This document shows, one piece after another, positions 43,410 through 52,562 of a DNA stretch of 64,000 nt. Under the pieces are notes generated by a model. The model worked only from the letters and a program-made list of their open reading frames with translations. It did not search any database and was not told the DNA's origin. Source of the DNA: Granulosicoccus sp964390335 (GTDB taxonomy: Bacteria > Pseudomonadota > Gammaproteobacteria > Granulosicoccales > Granulosicoccaceae). The position numbers and the translations under genes are program-made. Where the stretch lies: contig CAYMHU010000003.1 of NCBI GenBank assembly GCA_964390335.1, forward strand, positions 62,001 to 126,000. Reading direction: 5' to 3'. Every line of letters begins with the position of its first letter. The stretch's first letter is position 1.

Positions 43410-43628
43410 CTAGCTGTTACCGATATTATCGTTATCATCTGAATCACCACCATTATCAATGGGCTCGCCAGATTGAATTCGTTGATAAATCTCTTCCCGA
43501 TGAACGCTAACATCTGGTGGAGCTGTAATACCAATTCGCACCTGCTTACCCTTGACGCTAAGGATAGTTATGGTGACTTCATCTCCGATCACAATGGATT
43601 CATCGGTTCTTCTACTCAGGATAAGCAA
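43410..43628 (-). CDS. csrA: Carbon storage regulator CsrA
   Basis: A 72-residue RNA-binding homodimer. MLILSRRTDESIVIGDEVTI begins the protein, and the RNA-contacting Arg near residue 44 (VHREEIYQRIQ) is intact, so it should bind GGA motifs in mRNA leaders and control translation. The C-terminus carries an extra Asp/Asn-rich tail (GGDSDDNDNIGNS). It does not sit beside alaS or tRNA-Ser as in many gammaproteobacteria, so it may be an additional copy. Confidence 0.95.
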   Translation of the reverse strand: MLILSRRTDESIVIGDEVTITILSVKGKQVRIGITAPPDVSVHREEIYQRIQSGEPIDNGGDSDDNDNIGNS

Positions 43629-43925
43629 ACGAGGTGCCCTCTTTTATTCTGTTATACAAAGGTTTTTGACCTAGTACTTCCTGCACATTGGACGATCTGC
43701 ATTTCTAGACTGCAACGTTATCACTTATTCTACAAAATGCAACATTTAACCCCTAATTAAGTCATATTATTTTTCGTTAAAATTTGCTAGGGATCTTTAA
43801 GAATTTGATAAATATGCATATTCTGGTTATCAATTGTTCAATCTGAAAAACAACTATTTACGCAAGATTTTTTGTTCAGCAGGTTCGCGAAACACGTCAA
43901 ACCTGCTAAAGAGTTGACGGGCGTG
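43629..43925. other. A+T-rich intergenic region upstream of csrA
   Basis: 297 bases without a gene. It must hold the csrA promoter and the end of the helicase transcript. A perfect palindrome AATATGCATATT lies at 43811-43822. I see no RNA gene or clear terminator. Confidence 0.5.
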
Positions 43926-46274
43926 CTAATTGCGCCAAAATTTGCGCAAAAAATCAGCAAGATCTAGCTCAGATGTAGCCGTGTCTACAGGCCAGTGTTT
44001 GGGGAACAGTGATCGATAGGCAGGCTGATTAAATCGATCATCAATCAACAAAATGACTCCTTTGTCTGTTTCTGATCGAATCACGCGACCGGCTGTTTGC
44101 AACACTTTAGTCAATCCGGGATACCGGTATGCATAATCGTATCCATCTAAGCCTTGCTCCCGATAGTTGTCAGCGATGAGATCCTGCTCTGCGCCAAAAC
44201 TGGGCAGACCGACGCCAACAACGGCGGCACCTACGAGCAAATCACCCACATAATCAACACCTTCACCAAAAACACCACCTAAAATGGCAAATCCGAGTCT
44301 TGTACCCGACTGAGCTAATCCAGCCAGCAGCTGCTCTCGTTCCTGAACATCTGCGTGCCTGGACTGTATCCAGGTTTGTATGGCTGGATGGGCGTTTACG
44401 AAGTGCTGATGGGCTAGATCCAGATAAGCATAAGAAGGAAAAAACACCATATAGTTACCGGGTGACGCTGACACCATCGTAAATAGCGTGGAAGTTAATT
44501 CAGCGCTTGATCGTTCGCGATAACGGTATCTCGTGTTGACATAATTAACCACGCAGTACAGCGCGCGTGAGTGGTCAAACGGTGATGCCAACTCCAAGTA
44601 TTGCGCCTGTTCCGATAAACCCAACGCGTCGCGATAGAACACCGCGGGACGCAAGGTTGCTGAAAACACGACGGTACTCCTGAATAGCTTGTACTGTGGC
44701 AATAAAAAACTCGCCGCATCAAGACACTTAAGCGTTACCGTTACGCTTCGACGATTGCCAGCACTATCGATACGACTGACCACCCGATGATGTTGTCCAT
44801 ACAATTCATGAATCGCAACGTAACGGCACGCTGACTTAAACAGATCAACAAAAGTTTCTGGCAAAACCGGGCCGGTATCCAGTGCTTCCATGTATACCGC
44901 AACAAACTCAGCCGCTGCGTGCGCAATCGATTTTGGTGACTCTGTAGACACACTGACTTCTGAGTCCAAACCTCGGCTATGTCGCATTAACGCATTAGAC
45001 AGCGAGTTCAGTCTGGATGCCAAAAAAGCATGAGCACCATTAAGCTCCTTAATGGCATCAAGAAATTGGATACGGTTCAGTTCGCCAGAATGCATCCCGC
45101 GAGAGCGATCAAGTAGATTATGGGATTCATCTACCAGCAACGCAGTATCTCGACGCGATTCACTAAAGCGCGCAATGCGCACCAGTGGATCAAACACATA
45201 GTTAAAATCGCACACAACCAACGACACCCAGGGCAGCATTTGCAACGCCAATTCAAACGGACATACCTGATGAGCCCAGGCAATTGCATCAAACTGTTCT
45301 CCGCTAACAACCCCTGCATCCAGTATTTCATCACGTGCTGCCGGTAGACGATCGAAAAAACCAATGGTCATCGGGCATGTGCCGGTGTCATCACGTTCAC
45401 ACCGTCCATTGCTGCAAAAGCAGGTAGGCTGTTTAGAACGAATTTGCACCGCGGTGATATCCAGCCCACCTTGCTGCAAAGATGCAATAGCCTGCATTGC
45501 ACTGTTACGGCCCGATGTCTTGGCCGTTAAATACACGGCGTGTTTCACATAGCCTTCTCCAAGCGCTTTAACCGCCGGAAATAAACTGCTAACAGTTTTA
45601 CCCGTACCTGTTGGCGCTTCCACCATTAAGGTCTCGCCGTCGCGCACAGCCCGAAAAACAGCGGCTGCCATATCGCGTTGTCCGGCGCGATAGTGTTTAT
45701 GCGGAAACTGAAGGTCGGACGCGGATCGTTGCGTTCTGTGCTGACTTAGCCGTACTTTTTGAATCCATCGTACGTAGGTGTACAACGCATCTAATGCAAA
45801 CTGCTCCAGCTCATCAACTGAGAACGCTTGCACATCAGAATATTCAGTATTCGCTCGAATGTTGCTATGAATCAGTTCGAGCTGCAAGGTTGATGGCAAG
45901 GGTTGAACTGCGTCGGCTTTTATTTGCTGATAATAACAATAGCCGTATAATTTTATTTGCGCCCACTGCAGCGCCTTTTTAGCCGTGCTGAGTTTATCAG
46001 CTGGTACTAAGGTTGTTTTAATCTCGCTAAGTTTATGCACATGTGTATCGACCAAATCGATGCGACCAGTCAATCGCACGGGAGTTTTTTCAACGCTTAA
46101 ATCTACTGCTACCCGGACTTCATTCTCACACGAGCGACTTTCTTGAATACGCTGGTGCGCACGCATACCTTCTCGCGCTGTCGGGCCAATAGTACTGGTT
46201 AATTCAAGATCGCCTTGTCTGCACGAAAACTCAGCCAGCGTGGTTACCGATAATTTTATCTTTTCAGGCTTCAC
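43926..46274 (-). CDS. PD-(D/E)XK nuclease and DinG/XPD-type iron-sulfur helicase fusion
   Basis: A 782-residue protein. Residues about 1-180 look like a PD-(D/E)XK nuclease (GRIDLVD then SEIKTT). The helicase part follows, with Walker A EAPTGTGKT, the DEAH-type box VDESHNLLD and an iron-sulfur cysteine cluster (TCFCSNGRCE, GTCP, QVCPFE). The C-terminal motor half ends with GRVIRS and DDRF segments. The XPD/DinG family unwinds DNA 5' to 3' and resolves R-loops and forks. The start overlaps the FAN1-like nuclease stop by four bases, so the two are translationally coupled and probably act together in cross-link or fork repair. Confidence 0.88.
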   Translation of the reverse strand: MKPEKIKLSVTTLAEFSCRQGDLELTSTIGPTAREGMRAHQRIQESRSCENEVRVAVDLSVEKTPVRLTGRIDLVDTHVHKLSEIKTTLVPADKLSTAKKALQWAQIKLYGYCYYQQIKADAVQPLPSTLQLELIHSNIRANTEYSDVQAFSVDELEQFALDALYTYVRWIQKVRLSQHRTQRSASDLQFPHKHYRAGQRDMAAAVFRAVRDGETLMVEAPTGTGKTVSSLFPAVKALGEGYVKHAVYLTAKTSGRNSAMQAIASLQQGGLDITAVQIRSKQPTCFCSNGRCERDDTGTCPMTIGFFDRLPAARDEILDAGVVSGEQFDAIAWAHQVCPFELALQMLPWVSLVVCDFNYVFDPLVRIARFSESRRDTALLVDESHNLLDRSRGMHSGELNRIQFLDAIKELNGAHAFLASRLNSLSNALMRHSRGLDSEVSVSTESPKSIAHAAAEFVAVYMEALDTGPVLPETFVDLFKSACRYVAIHELYGQHHRVVSRIDSAGNRRSVTVTLKCLDAASFLLPQYKLFRSTVVFSATLRPAVFYRDALGLSEQAQYLELASPFDHSRALYCVVNYVNTRYRYRERSSAELTSTLFTMVSASPGNYMVFFPSYAYLDLAHQHFVNAHPAIQTWIQSRHADVQEREQLLAGLAQSGTRLGFAILGGVFGEGVDYVGDLLVGAAVVGVGLPSFGAEQDLIADNYREQGLDGYDYAYRYPGLTKVLQTAGRVIRSETDKGVILLIDDRFNQPAYRSLFPKHWPVDTATSELDLADFLRKFWRN

Positions 46275-47902
46275 GTGGATTTTTCAGCAGCCCATTTGAT
46301 ATGCACCACGCGATACGGTATTCGATGTTCGTTGAAGTACGCCATCCAACGACGCTGGTTACTCTGTATTACATCACCCGGTCCTTTTATTTCTAATAAC
46401 TCATACGAACCAGAATTTGGAAACAGTATGAGATCTGGTAATCCACTGGTGTGATTACGTAAATCCAGCAGTAAGCGATTGAACAATGAGCGCCAATCGT
46501 GAAGCGGTATTTTGACAAGAGCTTGAGTAAGAAGACTATCGTTCAAGTTGCGCCAGTTAACCAACGGATTCATGATGCCGCGTCGAGACTCGTAATTTTC
46601 CCAAACACGCGCGGCAAATTGAACACTGTCTTGTAGCTCCAGAAACCGCTCATCTAACATAGTTTGACGCTTAGCTATAAATTCGGGCAAGTAAAAGTCA
46701 GCGGGCGCTGACTGAAACGGGTTGTAGAAAACGCCAGATACAGGTGCAAAAATAATATCCCAAATAAACAGTCCAAACACACCGTTGATAAGCGCGTTTT
46801 CAACATAATGACATTCGCCATACTGCGAGTAGAATTTTTGCGCCACCATTTCCACTCGCCCATCGCCTTTCGATAATGTGACTCGCACAGTTACGGGACG
46901 AAATCGAGGCACCTTACTGGCACTCATGTTTAGCTGTTTGTGCAATCTTGGCAGCATAACATCCAAAAAAGTGAGCTCTTCTTCCGCCAATGGACAAGAT
47001 TTTATTTCATGACACAATACCAGAGCTTCACTGAAGCGCTCCTGCTGGGCAAGAATACGCACCCTACGCTCACGCGCTGGCACTCTGTCTGATTGGCTGT
47101 ACAATCCCAGTGCTTCATCCAAGCAATCCAGGCGTTCCAATTGCCTGGCAATGCGATTACGTAATCGATCAACCCGCCGCAGTAATTGATGATCTGTTTT
47201 TTGTGCATGCGGCAGTTGCTCAGCAAGGTCAATAAGTTCACGCGGACTTGATTGGTCTAATTGTTCAAAAATGTCTGCACAATCAAAATAAGCCAAATGG
47301 GCTGCTAATTGATCGCGAGTATGGAACACTTTTGATTGCGCATCGATTCGGTACGGTTCGTAATTAAAGACACCTAGATCACGAAGAACAAATTCGGACA
47401 TATCTTGATAACAATTGCCAAAAAAACACAGTTTAAAAATGGCATACTCAGCATGCCCTTTCACTGTTATCCATTGATCTGCTTGCTGCAGCGACACAAT
47501 GTGTGCTTCGTTGTTTTCTTGAATAATGTATTCAAGTAGATCGGCCCGGGCTAATTGGCGCTTATCCTGAAGGGATAATAATTTTATGATCTCAGGTTTC
47601 GTAAACGCTTGTAATAGCTCGATGAGTTCACCGGGTGGATGAGCATGAGCCAAGCCCGTATCGCATAGCGATTTGGCAGCCAAGTCTATTGAATCAATTT
47701 CGTCATACCGCAGCTTACTGAGTTTAAAGCTTGATGCTTGTCGAGCACTTAGCCGAATATAGAGCCGCTGTGCAGGTTCGTTGAGCGCTAATACCGCTTG
47801 CAGCCAATCGTGTTCCGATTGGCTAAGCAGCGACGAGTACGTTTTTTCCACGAAACGCACCAGCGATAAAAAATTGTTGAGATAGTAGTCGTGTTCAAGC
47901 AC
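46271..47902 (-). CDS. FAN1-like VRR-NUC domain nuclease
   Basis: A 543-residue protein with the FAN1 layout: a long alpha-helical N-terminal region (about 1-390) with TPR/SAP-like helices, and a C-terminal VRR-NUC domain (about 430-535). The latter has the catalytic GLPDLILF...ELLEIKGPGD and NQRRWMAYFNEH. Bacterial FAN1 cleaves flaps and unhooks DNA cross-links. It is upstream of and coupled to the nuclease-helicase gene. It starts 17 bases after the Lys9-like gene, so it may share that operon's transcript. Confidence 0.9.
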   Translation of the reverse strand: MLEHDYYLNNFLSLVRFVEKTYSSLLSQSEHDWLQAVLALNEPAQRLYIRLSARQASSFKLSKLRYDEIDSIDLAAKSLCDTGLAHAHPPGELIELLQAFTKPEIIKLLSLQDKRQLARADLLEYIIQENNEAHIVSLQQADQWITVKGHAEYAIFKLCFFGNCYQDMSEFVLRDLGVFNYEPYRIDAQSKVFHTRDQLAAHLAYFDCADIFEQLDQSSPRELIDLAEQLPHAQKTDHQLLRRVDRLRNRIARQLERLDCLDEALGLYSQSDRVPARERRVRILAQQERFSEALVLCHEIKSCPLAEEELTFLDVMLPRLHKQLNMSASKVPRFRPVTVRVTLSKGDGRVEMVAQKFYSQYGECHYVENALINGVFGLFIWDIIFAPVSGVFYNPFQSAPADFYLPEFIAKRQTMLDERFLELQDSVQFAARVWENYESRRGIMNPLVNWRNLNDSLLTQALVKIPLHDWRSLFNRLLLDLRNHTSGLPDLILFPNSGSYELLEIKGPGDVIQSNQRRWMAYFNEHRIPYRVVHIKWAAEKST

Positions 47903-47919
47903 CCCTTCAGGCTACCGCA

Positions 47920-49089
47920 TTAGACCTTGATCGTGTGGGCAAATCCATCATTTAACGCAGAGAGTTCTTCCAGCCATTGATGCACGAGGTGCATATCGGA
48001 CGGCGCAGCGCTCACTCCAGGTGCGAAAGACCCGTTCAGCACACTTTGAACGGCCAGAGCAACCGTATGGGATACCAGTCGAGCCATGGAAGTGCTATCT
48101 GCGTTGCCTTTGTCATCTACTGAGCGCAGCTGATGCCAAACTACTTTATCGTTAGTGTTGTGTATTTCCAATTCAACCACCAACACCACTCGATCGGGTT
48201 CATCCGGTGCGTACGCGTGCTCCGCCCACAGCTCATCACTGATAGCGCTTAAGCGCTGTGTCATGTTGTCGGCAGACAAACTTTCGATTTCTTTAAATAT
48301 GGACGCCCACGCTTTACTCCAGCCGGCAAGTCGCAATGTGCCACGTACAAACTGCTCTACCTGCCAAGTGTCATCAAACTGATAATCATTTATAAAAGGC
48401 AGTGAGTTTCGATTCGGATAAGCTTCGAATTTTTCGGTTTTGCGTTTACCGGTTCGTAATTTGTAGTCAGTCACCGCTTTCCATGGAGTATCGATGCGTT
48501 GCTCGCTGCCGTGTTCAATCCATTGTGCAGGAGAGGTTAGCGCCTTGAGTACGCCAAACGGGGACCAAGAAAATTTATATTTAAACTTATTTGGTATAGC
48601 CGGTACCCCACCGCAGTAAGAACGAAAATACACACGGTTATCACGCGAGTAGGCTTCTGAATGCTTATAGTCATGCACCAGCGCATGCGCGAAAAGATGG
48701 TCAATACCGGGATCGAGTCCAACCTCATTCAGTAAAACAACACCGGCGCTGTTTGCATCTTTTTGTAACGCAGCCATTTCCGGGGCAATATAACTGCTGG
48801 AAATAAAGTGGGCTTTGTTATCGATACACAGTTTTGCAACTTGGATATGCAAGTCGCCAGGCAGCATCGATACAACGACATCACCGGCATTAACAGACCG
48901 ATCGAGTACCTCAAAATCAAAGCCACGCGCCGCAGCGCGTCCATTAGCAAAACCCGTTGTTCCGTGCAGCGCAGCACTGGCTTTATCCAGTGTTCGATTC
49001 CAAACCGTTAAGTTAAGTTCTTTATTAGCCAAAAAACGGATACCCGGCACAGTCGACAATCCTGTGCCCAACCAATGAACCCGGCTCAT
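47920..49089 (-). CDS. Saccharopine dehydrogenase, Lys9-like (glutamate-forming)
   Basis: A 389-residue enzyme of the saccharopine dehydrogenase family. The Rossmann start WLGTGLSTVPGIRFLA and the segments SSYIAPEMAALQ and NEVGLDPGIDHLFAH match the Lys9 type, which converts saccharopine to aminoadipate semialdehyde and glutamate. Its start overlaps the Lys1-like gene by four bases. Together they form a two-enzyme saccharopine route, in bacteria usually lysine degradation. Confidence 0.88.
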   Translation of the reverse strand: MSRVHWLGTGLSTVPGIRFLANKELNLTVWNRTLDKASAALHGTTGFANGRAAARGFDFEVLDRSVNAGDVVVSMLPGDLHIQVAKLCIDNKAHFISSSYIAPEMAALQKDANSAGVVLLNEVGLDPGIDHLFAHALVHDYKHSEAYSRDNRVYFRSYCGGVPAIPNKFKYKFSWSPFGVLKALTSPAQWIEHGSEQRIDTPWKAVTDYKLRTGKRKTEKFEAYPNRNSLPFINDYQFDDTWQVEQFVRGTLRLAGWSKAWASIFKEIESLSADNMTQRLSAISDELWAEHAYAPDEPDRVVLVVELEIHNTNDKVVWHQLRSVDDKGNADSTSMARLVSHTVALAVQSVLNGSFAPGVSAAPSDMHLVHQWLEELSALNDGFAHTIKV

Positions 49090-50186
49090 AGCAAGTCATC
49101 TCCTTGAGCTTCTACTATTTTCTGATCAAACACATCGGCTGCTTTTTTCCATACACCGGTAGTCGGTGAATCCAATTGCAATAGATGCGGGGCCAGCGCC
49201 GATGAAAATTCCTGACTACTTTCATGCGGAAGCAACGACGGTAAATGATCGATAGATATCACATCTACGGGCAATGGCGAGGCATCGTTTGCTTCGAGAA
49301 TTCGCTCCGTTGGTTGCAACATCGTGGAGCATTCGGTGTAAATTGGCAAGGGATTCAACTTACTGTAAGGGTCACAACTCACGTCACCGACAACACTTAA
49401 CGTGCGGTTCGGCTTTTGCAAATGCGCCAAGTTGGTGAACGCCCGAACAGGGCTATTTAAAAACACGCAATTTATAAGGATGTGGTGTCGGAGGACTTCA
49501 TCAAAAGGCCCGCCCGCAGCTGTTTCTTTTTGATCCCAGCTTGTGCTCGCCAATGCACAACTTTCACACAGATCTAGAGCACCTCGCCCGCTTCGTCCCA
49601 AGGCGCCTATCACCAACACAGTGGGTTTCGTATCCACCAAAGTTAAAGCGTTGTTTACAGTGTTCACTAACGCCTCCTGGCTTGGCCATGGTTCAACCGC
49701 GCTCAGTTGTTTGTTGTTGCGTTGCGCGCACCATGCAAGTATTGACAGTGCAGCACCCACGAAGCCTGCCCAATAACCAAATGCCGCTACCCGGCGGCCA
49801 TCTTCGTCAACCAGATATTCCAGATCGTAAAGTCGACCACCGTCACGTCGATACGCATTCAGCGTGCTCTGCCAACCTTGCTGATACTTGTACACATGTG
49901 CAAAGTGAATGTGGGATTGTCTGAACGCGGCAAAGTCGTCAGGCAATTCTTTCAACCCGATAACAATATTTTCGTCGTCTGCCTCTTGTCGCCAACTGTG
50001 CTCAGCTTTTACGGTGCAACCGACATCAATATACTCTTGAATACTGAAAGCACGCTGACTGGATTCTTCTACAATGACCGGATACCCGGCACCAACAAGC
50101 AATTTTGCGACATCAGGTGTTACAGCAACACGCGCCTCCAGAGGCTTGTGTTCAGCCCGTAGCCACAAAGTAGGTTTAGGTGACAT
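49086..50186 (-). CDS. Saccharopine dehydrogenase, Lys1-like (lysine-forming/LKR type)
   Basis: A 366-residue protein with the AlaDH/PNT-type N-terminal domain (RAEHKPLEARVAVTP, VIGLKELPDD, HFAHVYKYQ) and a nucleotide-binding domain with VLVIGALGRSGRGA. This is the Lys1/lysine-ketoglutarate reductase type, which links lysine and 2-oxoglutarate to saccharopine. It is the first gene of the Lys1-Lys9 pair. A terminator between it and selD upstream on the strand's far side separates the units. Confidence 0.88.
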   Translation of the reverse strand: MSPKPTLWLRAEHKPLEARVAVTPDVAKLLVGAGYPVIVEESSQRAFSIQEYIDVGCTVKAEHSWRQEADDENIVIGLKELPDDFAAFRQSHIHFAHVYKYQQGWQSTLNAYRRDGGRLYDLEYLVDEDGRRVAAFGYWAGFVGAALSILAWCAQRNNKQLSAVEPWPSQEALVNTVNNALTLVDTKPTVLVIGALGRSGRGALDLCESCALASTSWDQKETAAGGPFDEVLRHHILINCVFLNSPVRAFTNLAHLQKPNRTLSVVGDVSCDPYSKLNPLPIYTECSTMLQPTERILEANDASPLPVDVISIDHLPSLLPHESSQEFSSALAPHLLQLDSPTTGVWKKAADVFDQKIVEAQGDDLL

Positions 50187-50236
50187 GCAAGTAATTGATT
50201 GAGCTAATATCGGTAGCTACATAGTAACTAATTGGT

Positions 50237-50267
50237 AAAAAAAGCACGAGTTATAACGGCTTTTTTT
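50237..50267 (-). terminator. Rho-independent terminator after selD
   Basis: AAAAAAAGC (50237-50245) pairs with GCTTTTTTT (50259-50267) around a 13-base loop, so on the minus strand a stem is followed by a T-tract. It lies 23 bases past the selD stop and separates selD from the saccharopine genes. Confidence 0.6.
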
Positions 50268-50290
50268 GCGCAGGTATAACCCAACAGGAG

Positions 50291-52558
50291 TCAGTTAACA
50301 ACAATACCGGATGATTGCACAACCGATCCAACTACACTCGGTGCACTGCCTTCCTGCGCATGCAACTGCGCCATCACATCGTTTACTGCCTCCGCTGGCA
50401 CAATGGCCAATAGGCCACCGCTGGTTTGCGGGTCGCACAGTAAATTTTGCCAGATTGGGTTGAGTGCGGAGTTAAATTGGCATTCAGAGGTTATCTGCTG
50501 ATTTTGTGCAAGCAAGGTGCTTTGCACTCCCTGCTCCGCCAACGCTAACGCGCCGCGATAGGTAGTGATATTGTCAGTTCGCAGCTCAGCACCAAGCGCC
50601 TGCCCTTTTAGCAGTTGCCGTAAATGCCCCAGTAATCCAAAGCCCGTAACATCAGTCATTGCTTTACAGCCCACAGCGCGCAGCTGTTGCGCGGCTTGAG
50701 CATTGCTGAGCTGCATGGATTGCAGCATGGTATGAACATCGACACCGTAGGCAAGTTGTTGCATATGCCCTGCGAGTACGACACCTGTACCGATCGGTTT
50801 ACTCAGAATGATTTTGTCACCGACCGTTACAGGTATGGCGGATTGCGGCACCTGCACACCGTTTATCACAAAACCAAGTTGTAGTTCCGGGCCTTCAGAT
50901 GTGTGTCCACCCACTAAAACACATGCATTTTCGTTTAAGGAATCAACCACACCTGACATTAATTGCTGAAGATCTCTTTTTACTACTGATTTATCTGCAT
51001 AAGGAATGGTGACTAACACCTGGGCAGAATGCGCTTTTGCACCTTGAGCCAATACATCACTTAGTGCATGGACAGTCGCTATTCGCGCAAAGGTATATGG
51101 ATCTGAACACAGAGAACTGATTTGATCAACAGATTGTACAAGTGCGTGATCGCCAACGTTAATTATGGCAGCATCGCTTGCTTGCTCTAATCCACAAACA
51201 ATCCCATCACCTTCAATCGGCGTTAATTGACTTAGCACAAAATCAAGAATACTTGCACCGACTTTCGCACCGCATCCCTTACACCGCATAAGCGAAGCAT
51301 CTGCTTCATCAGGAGTAATGGATGACTCCGACAACAACGCTGCAGGTATCTGTAACGAATAACGACCAAACTGCATTGCGGGCAATAAGCGAAACTGATT
51401 CATGAATTTTTGATCAATATGGTTTTTTAATTGCCACATTGCCGGCCCGGTAATACAAAAAGGTCCACGGCTTGCAATCGCCGATTTCCCACCGGTAGCC
51501 ATCAGGCTGAGAAAGTCACGTTGCGGTTTGTACGTTTTTAACTGTTTACTTAGCAAATAGCGCCGGATGTTTTGAAATAACACAGGAGCTTGTCTGACAG
51601 CAAATACACCTGCTTTTGCACTGGGTGTTTTTTGCTGCGTACCAATATCACCAGTAGCAAACACATACTCATGCGACACACTTTGCAGGTGCTCATTTGT
51701 CAGTACAAACCCACGATCATCAGTCTGCAGACCCGCCTCTGCAGGCCATGCGGGTGCTTTCGCGGCAGCGCACCAGACAATTTCATCCAAGGCCACGACC
51801 CGGCCGTCGCGGGCAACAACTGCATCAACTTGCACATCAATTACGTCAAACTCAGTGTGTATATGTACTCCTGCTTGCCTGGCTGCCGCAAACGCCGCAT
51901 CCGATACGCTTACCGGCCTTCCACTGATTGACCGAGTACCCCGAACAAACCAATGAAACTCTGCGGTGGTTTGCGCCAATGCATGCTGCATAGCCATAAC
52001 CAATTCGAAGCCACCTGCACCGGAACCGACAACACCAACCCGGATGAGTGAATCGTTTTTAGCAGATTGCTGTTCTGCACTAACGCGTTCGTATAAAGCT
52101 TGCCAACGGGTATAAAAATTATAAACAGGTTTAACAGGTACACTAAAATCCGCGGACCCATCGACACTGAGCTCCGGTGTAGAGCCCGTGTCTAACGATA
52201 ATAGATCGAATGCGATAGTTGGTCGTGGTTGATTACGTTGGGTGCTTTGTGGCGTGAGATGCTCTTCAACAAAGATCTGTTTATTATGTAGATCGATACC
52301 GGTGGCGCTAGCCTCGATGAACCGCACATTTGCCCAACTGCATAAACGCGCCAGATCAATATGCACATCTTGCTCAGAATAGTGACCTGCAATAAGTCCG
52401 GGCAACATGCCTGAGTAAGGCGTATCAACCGATTGCGAAATCAGTGTAAGACGGACGCCAGGGATAGGCTGCATAGCCCACATACGCATCAATAGCACAT
52501 GACTATGGCCGCCACCAACCAGTACAACATCCTTTAATATAGGTGCACCGTTCTGCAT
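50291..52558 (-). CDS. selD: Selenide, water dikinase SelD fused to an FAD/NAD(P) oxidoreductase
   Basis: A 755-residue fusion. Residues 1-395 are a pyridine nucleotide-disulfide oxidoreductase (VVLVGGGHSHV at 11-21, a second dinucleotide loop GVVGSGAGGFE, FATGDIG at about 300). Residues about 415-755 are SelD, which makes selenophosphate from selenide and ATP. The catalytic residue is Cys429 with Lys432 (GCGAKVG), so this is the Cys and not the Sec form. The oxidoreductase half may supply reduced selenium. mnmH lies four bases upstream, so selenophosphate is used at least for tRNA selenouridine. Confidence 0.93.
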   Translation of the reverse strand: MQNGAPILKDVVLVGGGHSHVLLMRMWAMQPIPGVRLTLISQSVDTPYSGMLPGLIAGHYSEQDVHIDLARLCSWANVRFIEASATGIDLHNKQIFVEEHLTPQSTQRNQPRPTIAFDLLSLDTGSTPELSVDGSADFSVPVKPVYNFYTRWQALYERVSAEQQSAKNDSLIRVGVVGSGAGGFELVMAMQHALAQTTAEFHWFVRGTRSISGRPVSVSDAAFAAARQAGVHIHTEFDVIDVQVDAVVARDGRVVALDEIVWCAAAKAPAWPAEAGLQTDDRGFVLTNEHLQSVSHEYVFATGDIGTQQKTPSAKAGVFAVRQAPVLFQNIRRYLLSKQLKTYKPQRDFLSLMATGGKSAIASRGPFCITGPAMWQLKNHIDQKFMNQFRLLPAMQFGRYSLQIPAALLSESSITPDEADASLMRCKGCGAKVGASILDFVLSQLTPIEGDGIVCGLEQASDAAIINVGDHALVQSVDQISSLCSDPYTFARIATVHALSDVLAQGAKAHSAQVLVTIPYADKSVVKRDLQQLMSGVVDSLNENACVLVGGHTSEGPELQLGFVINGVQVPQSAIPVTVGDKIILSKPIGTGVVLAGHMQQLAYGVDVHTMLQSMQLSNAQAAQQLRAVGCKAMTDVTGFGLLGHLRQLLKGQALGAELRTDNITTYRGALALAEQGVQSTLLAQNQQITSECQFNSALNPIWQNLLCDPQTSGGLLAIVPAEAVNDVMAQLHAQEGSAPSVVGSVVQSSGIVVN

Positions 52559-52562
52559 GGTT

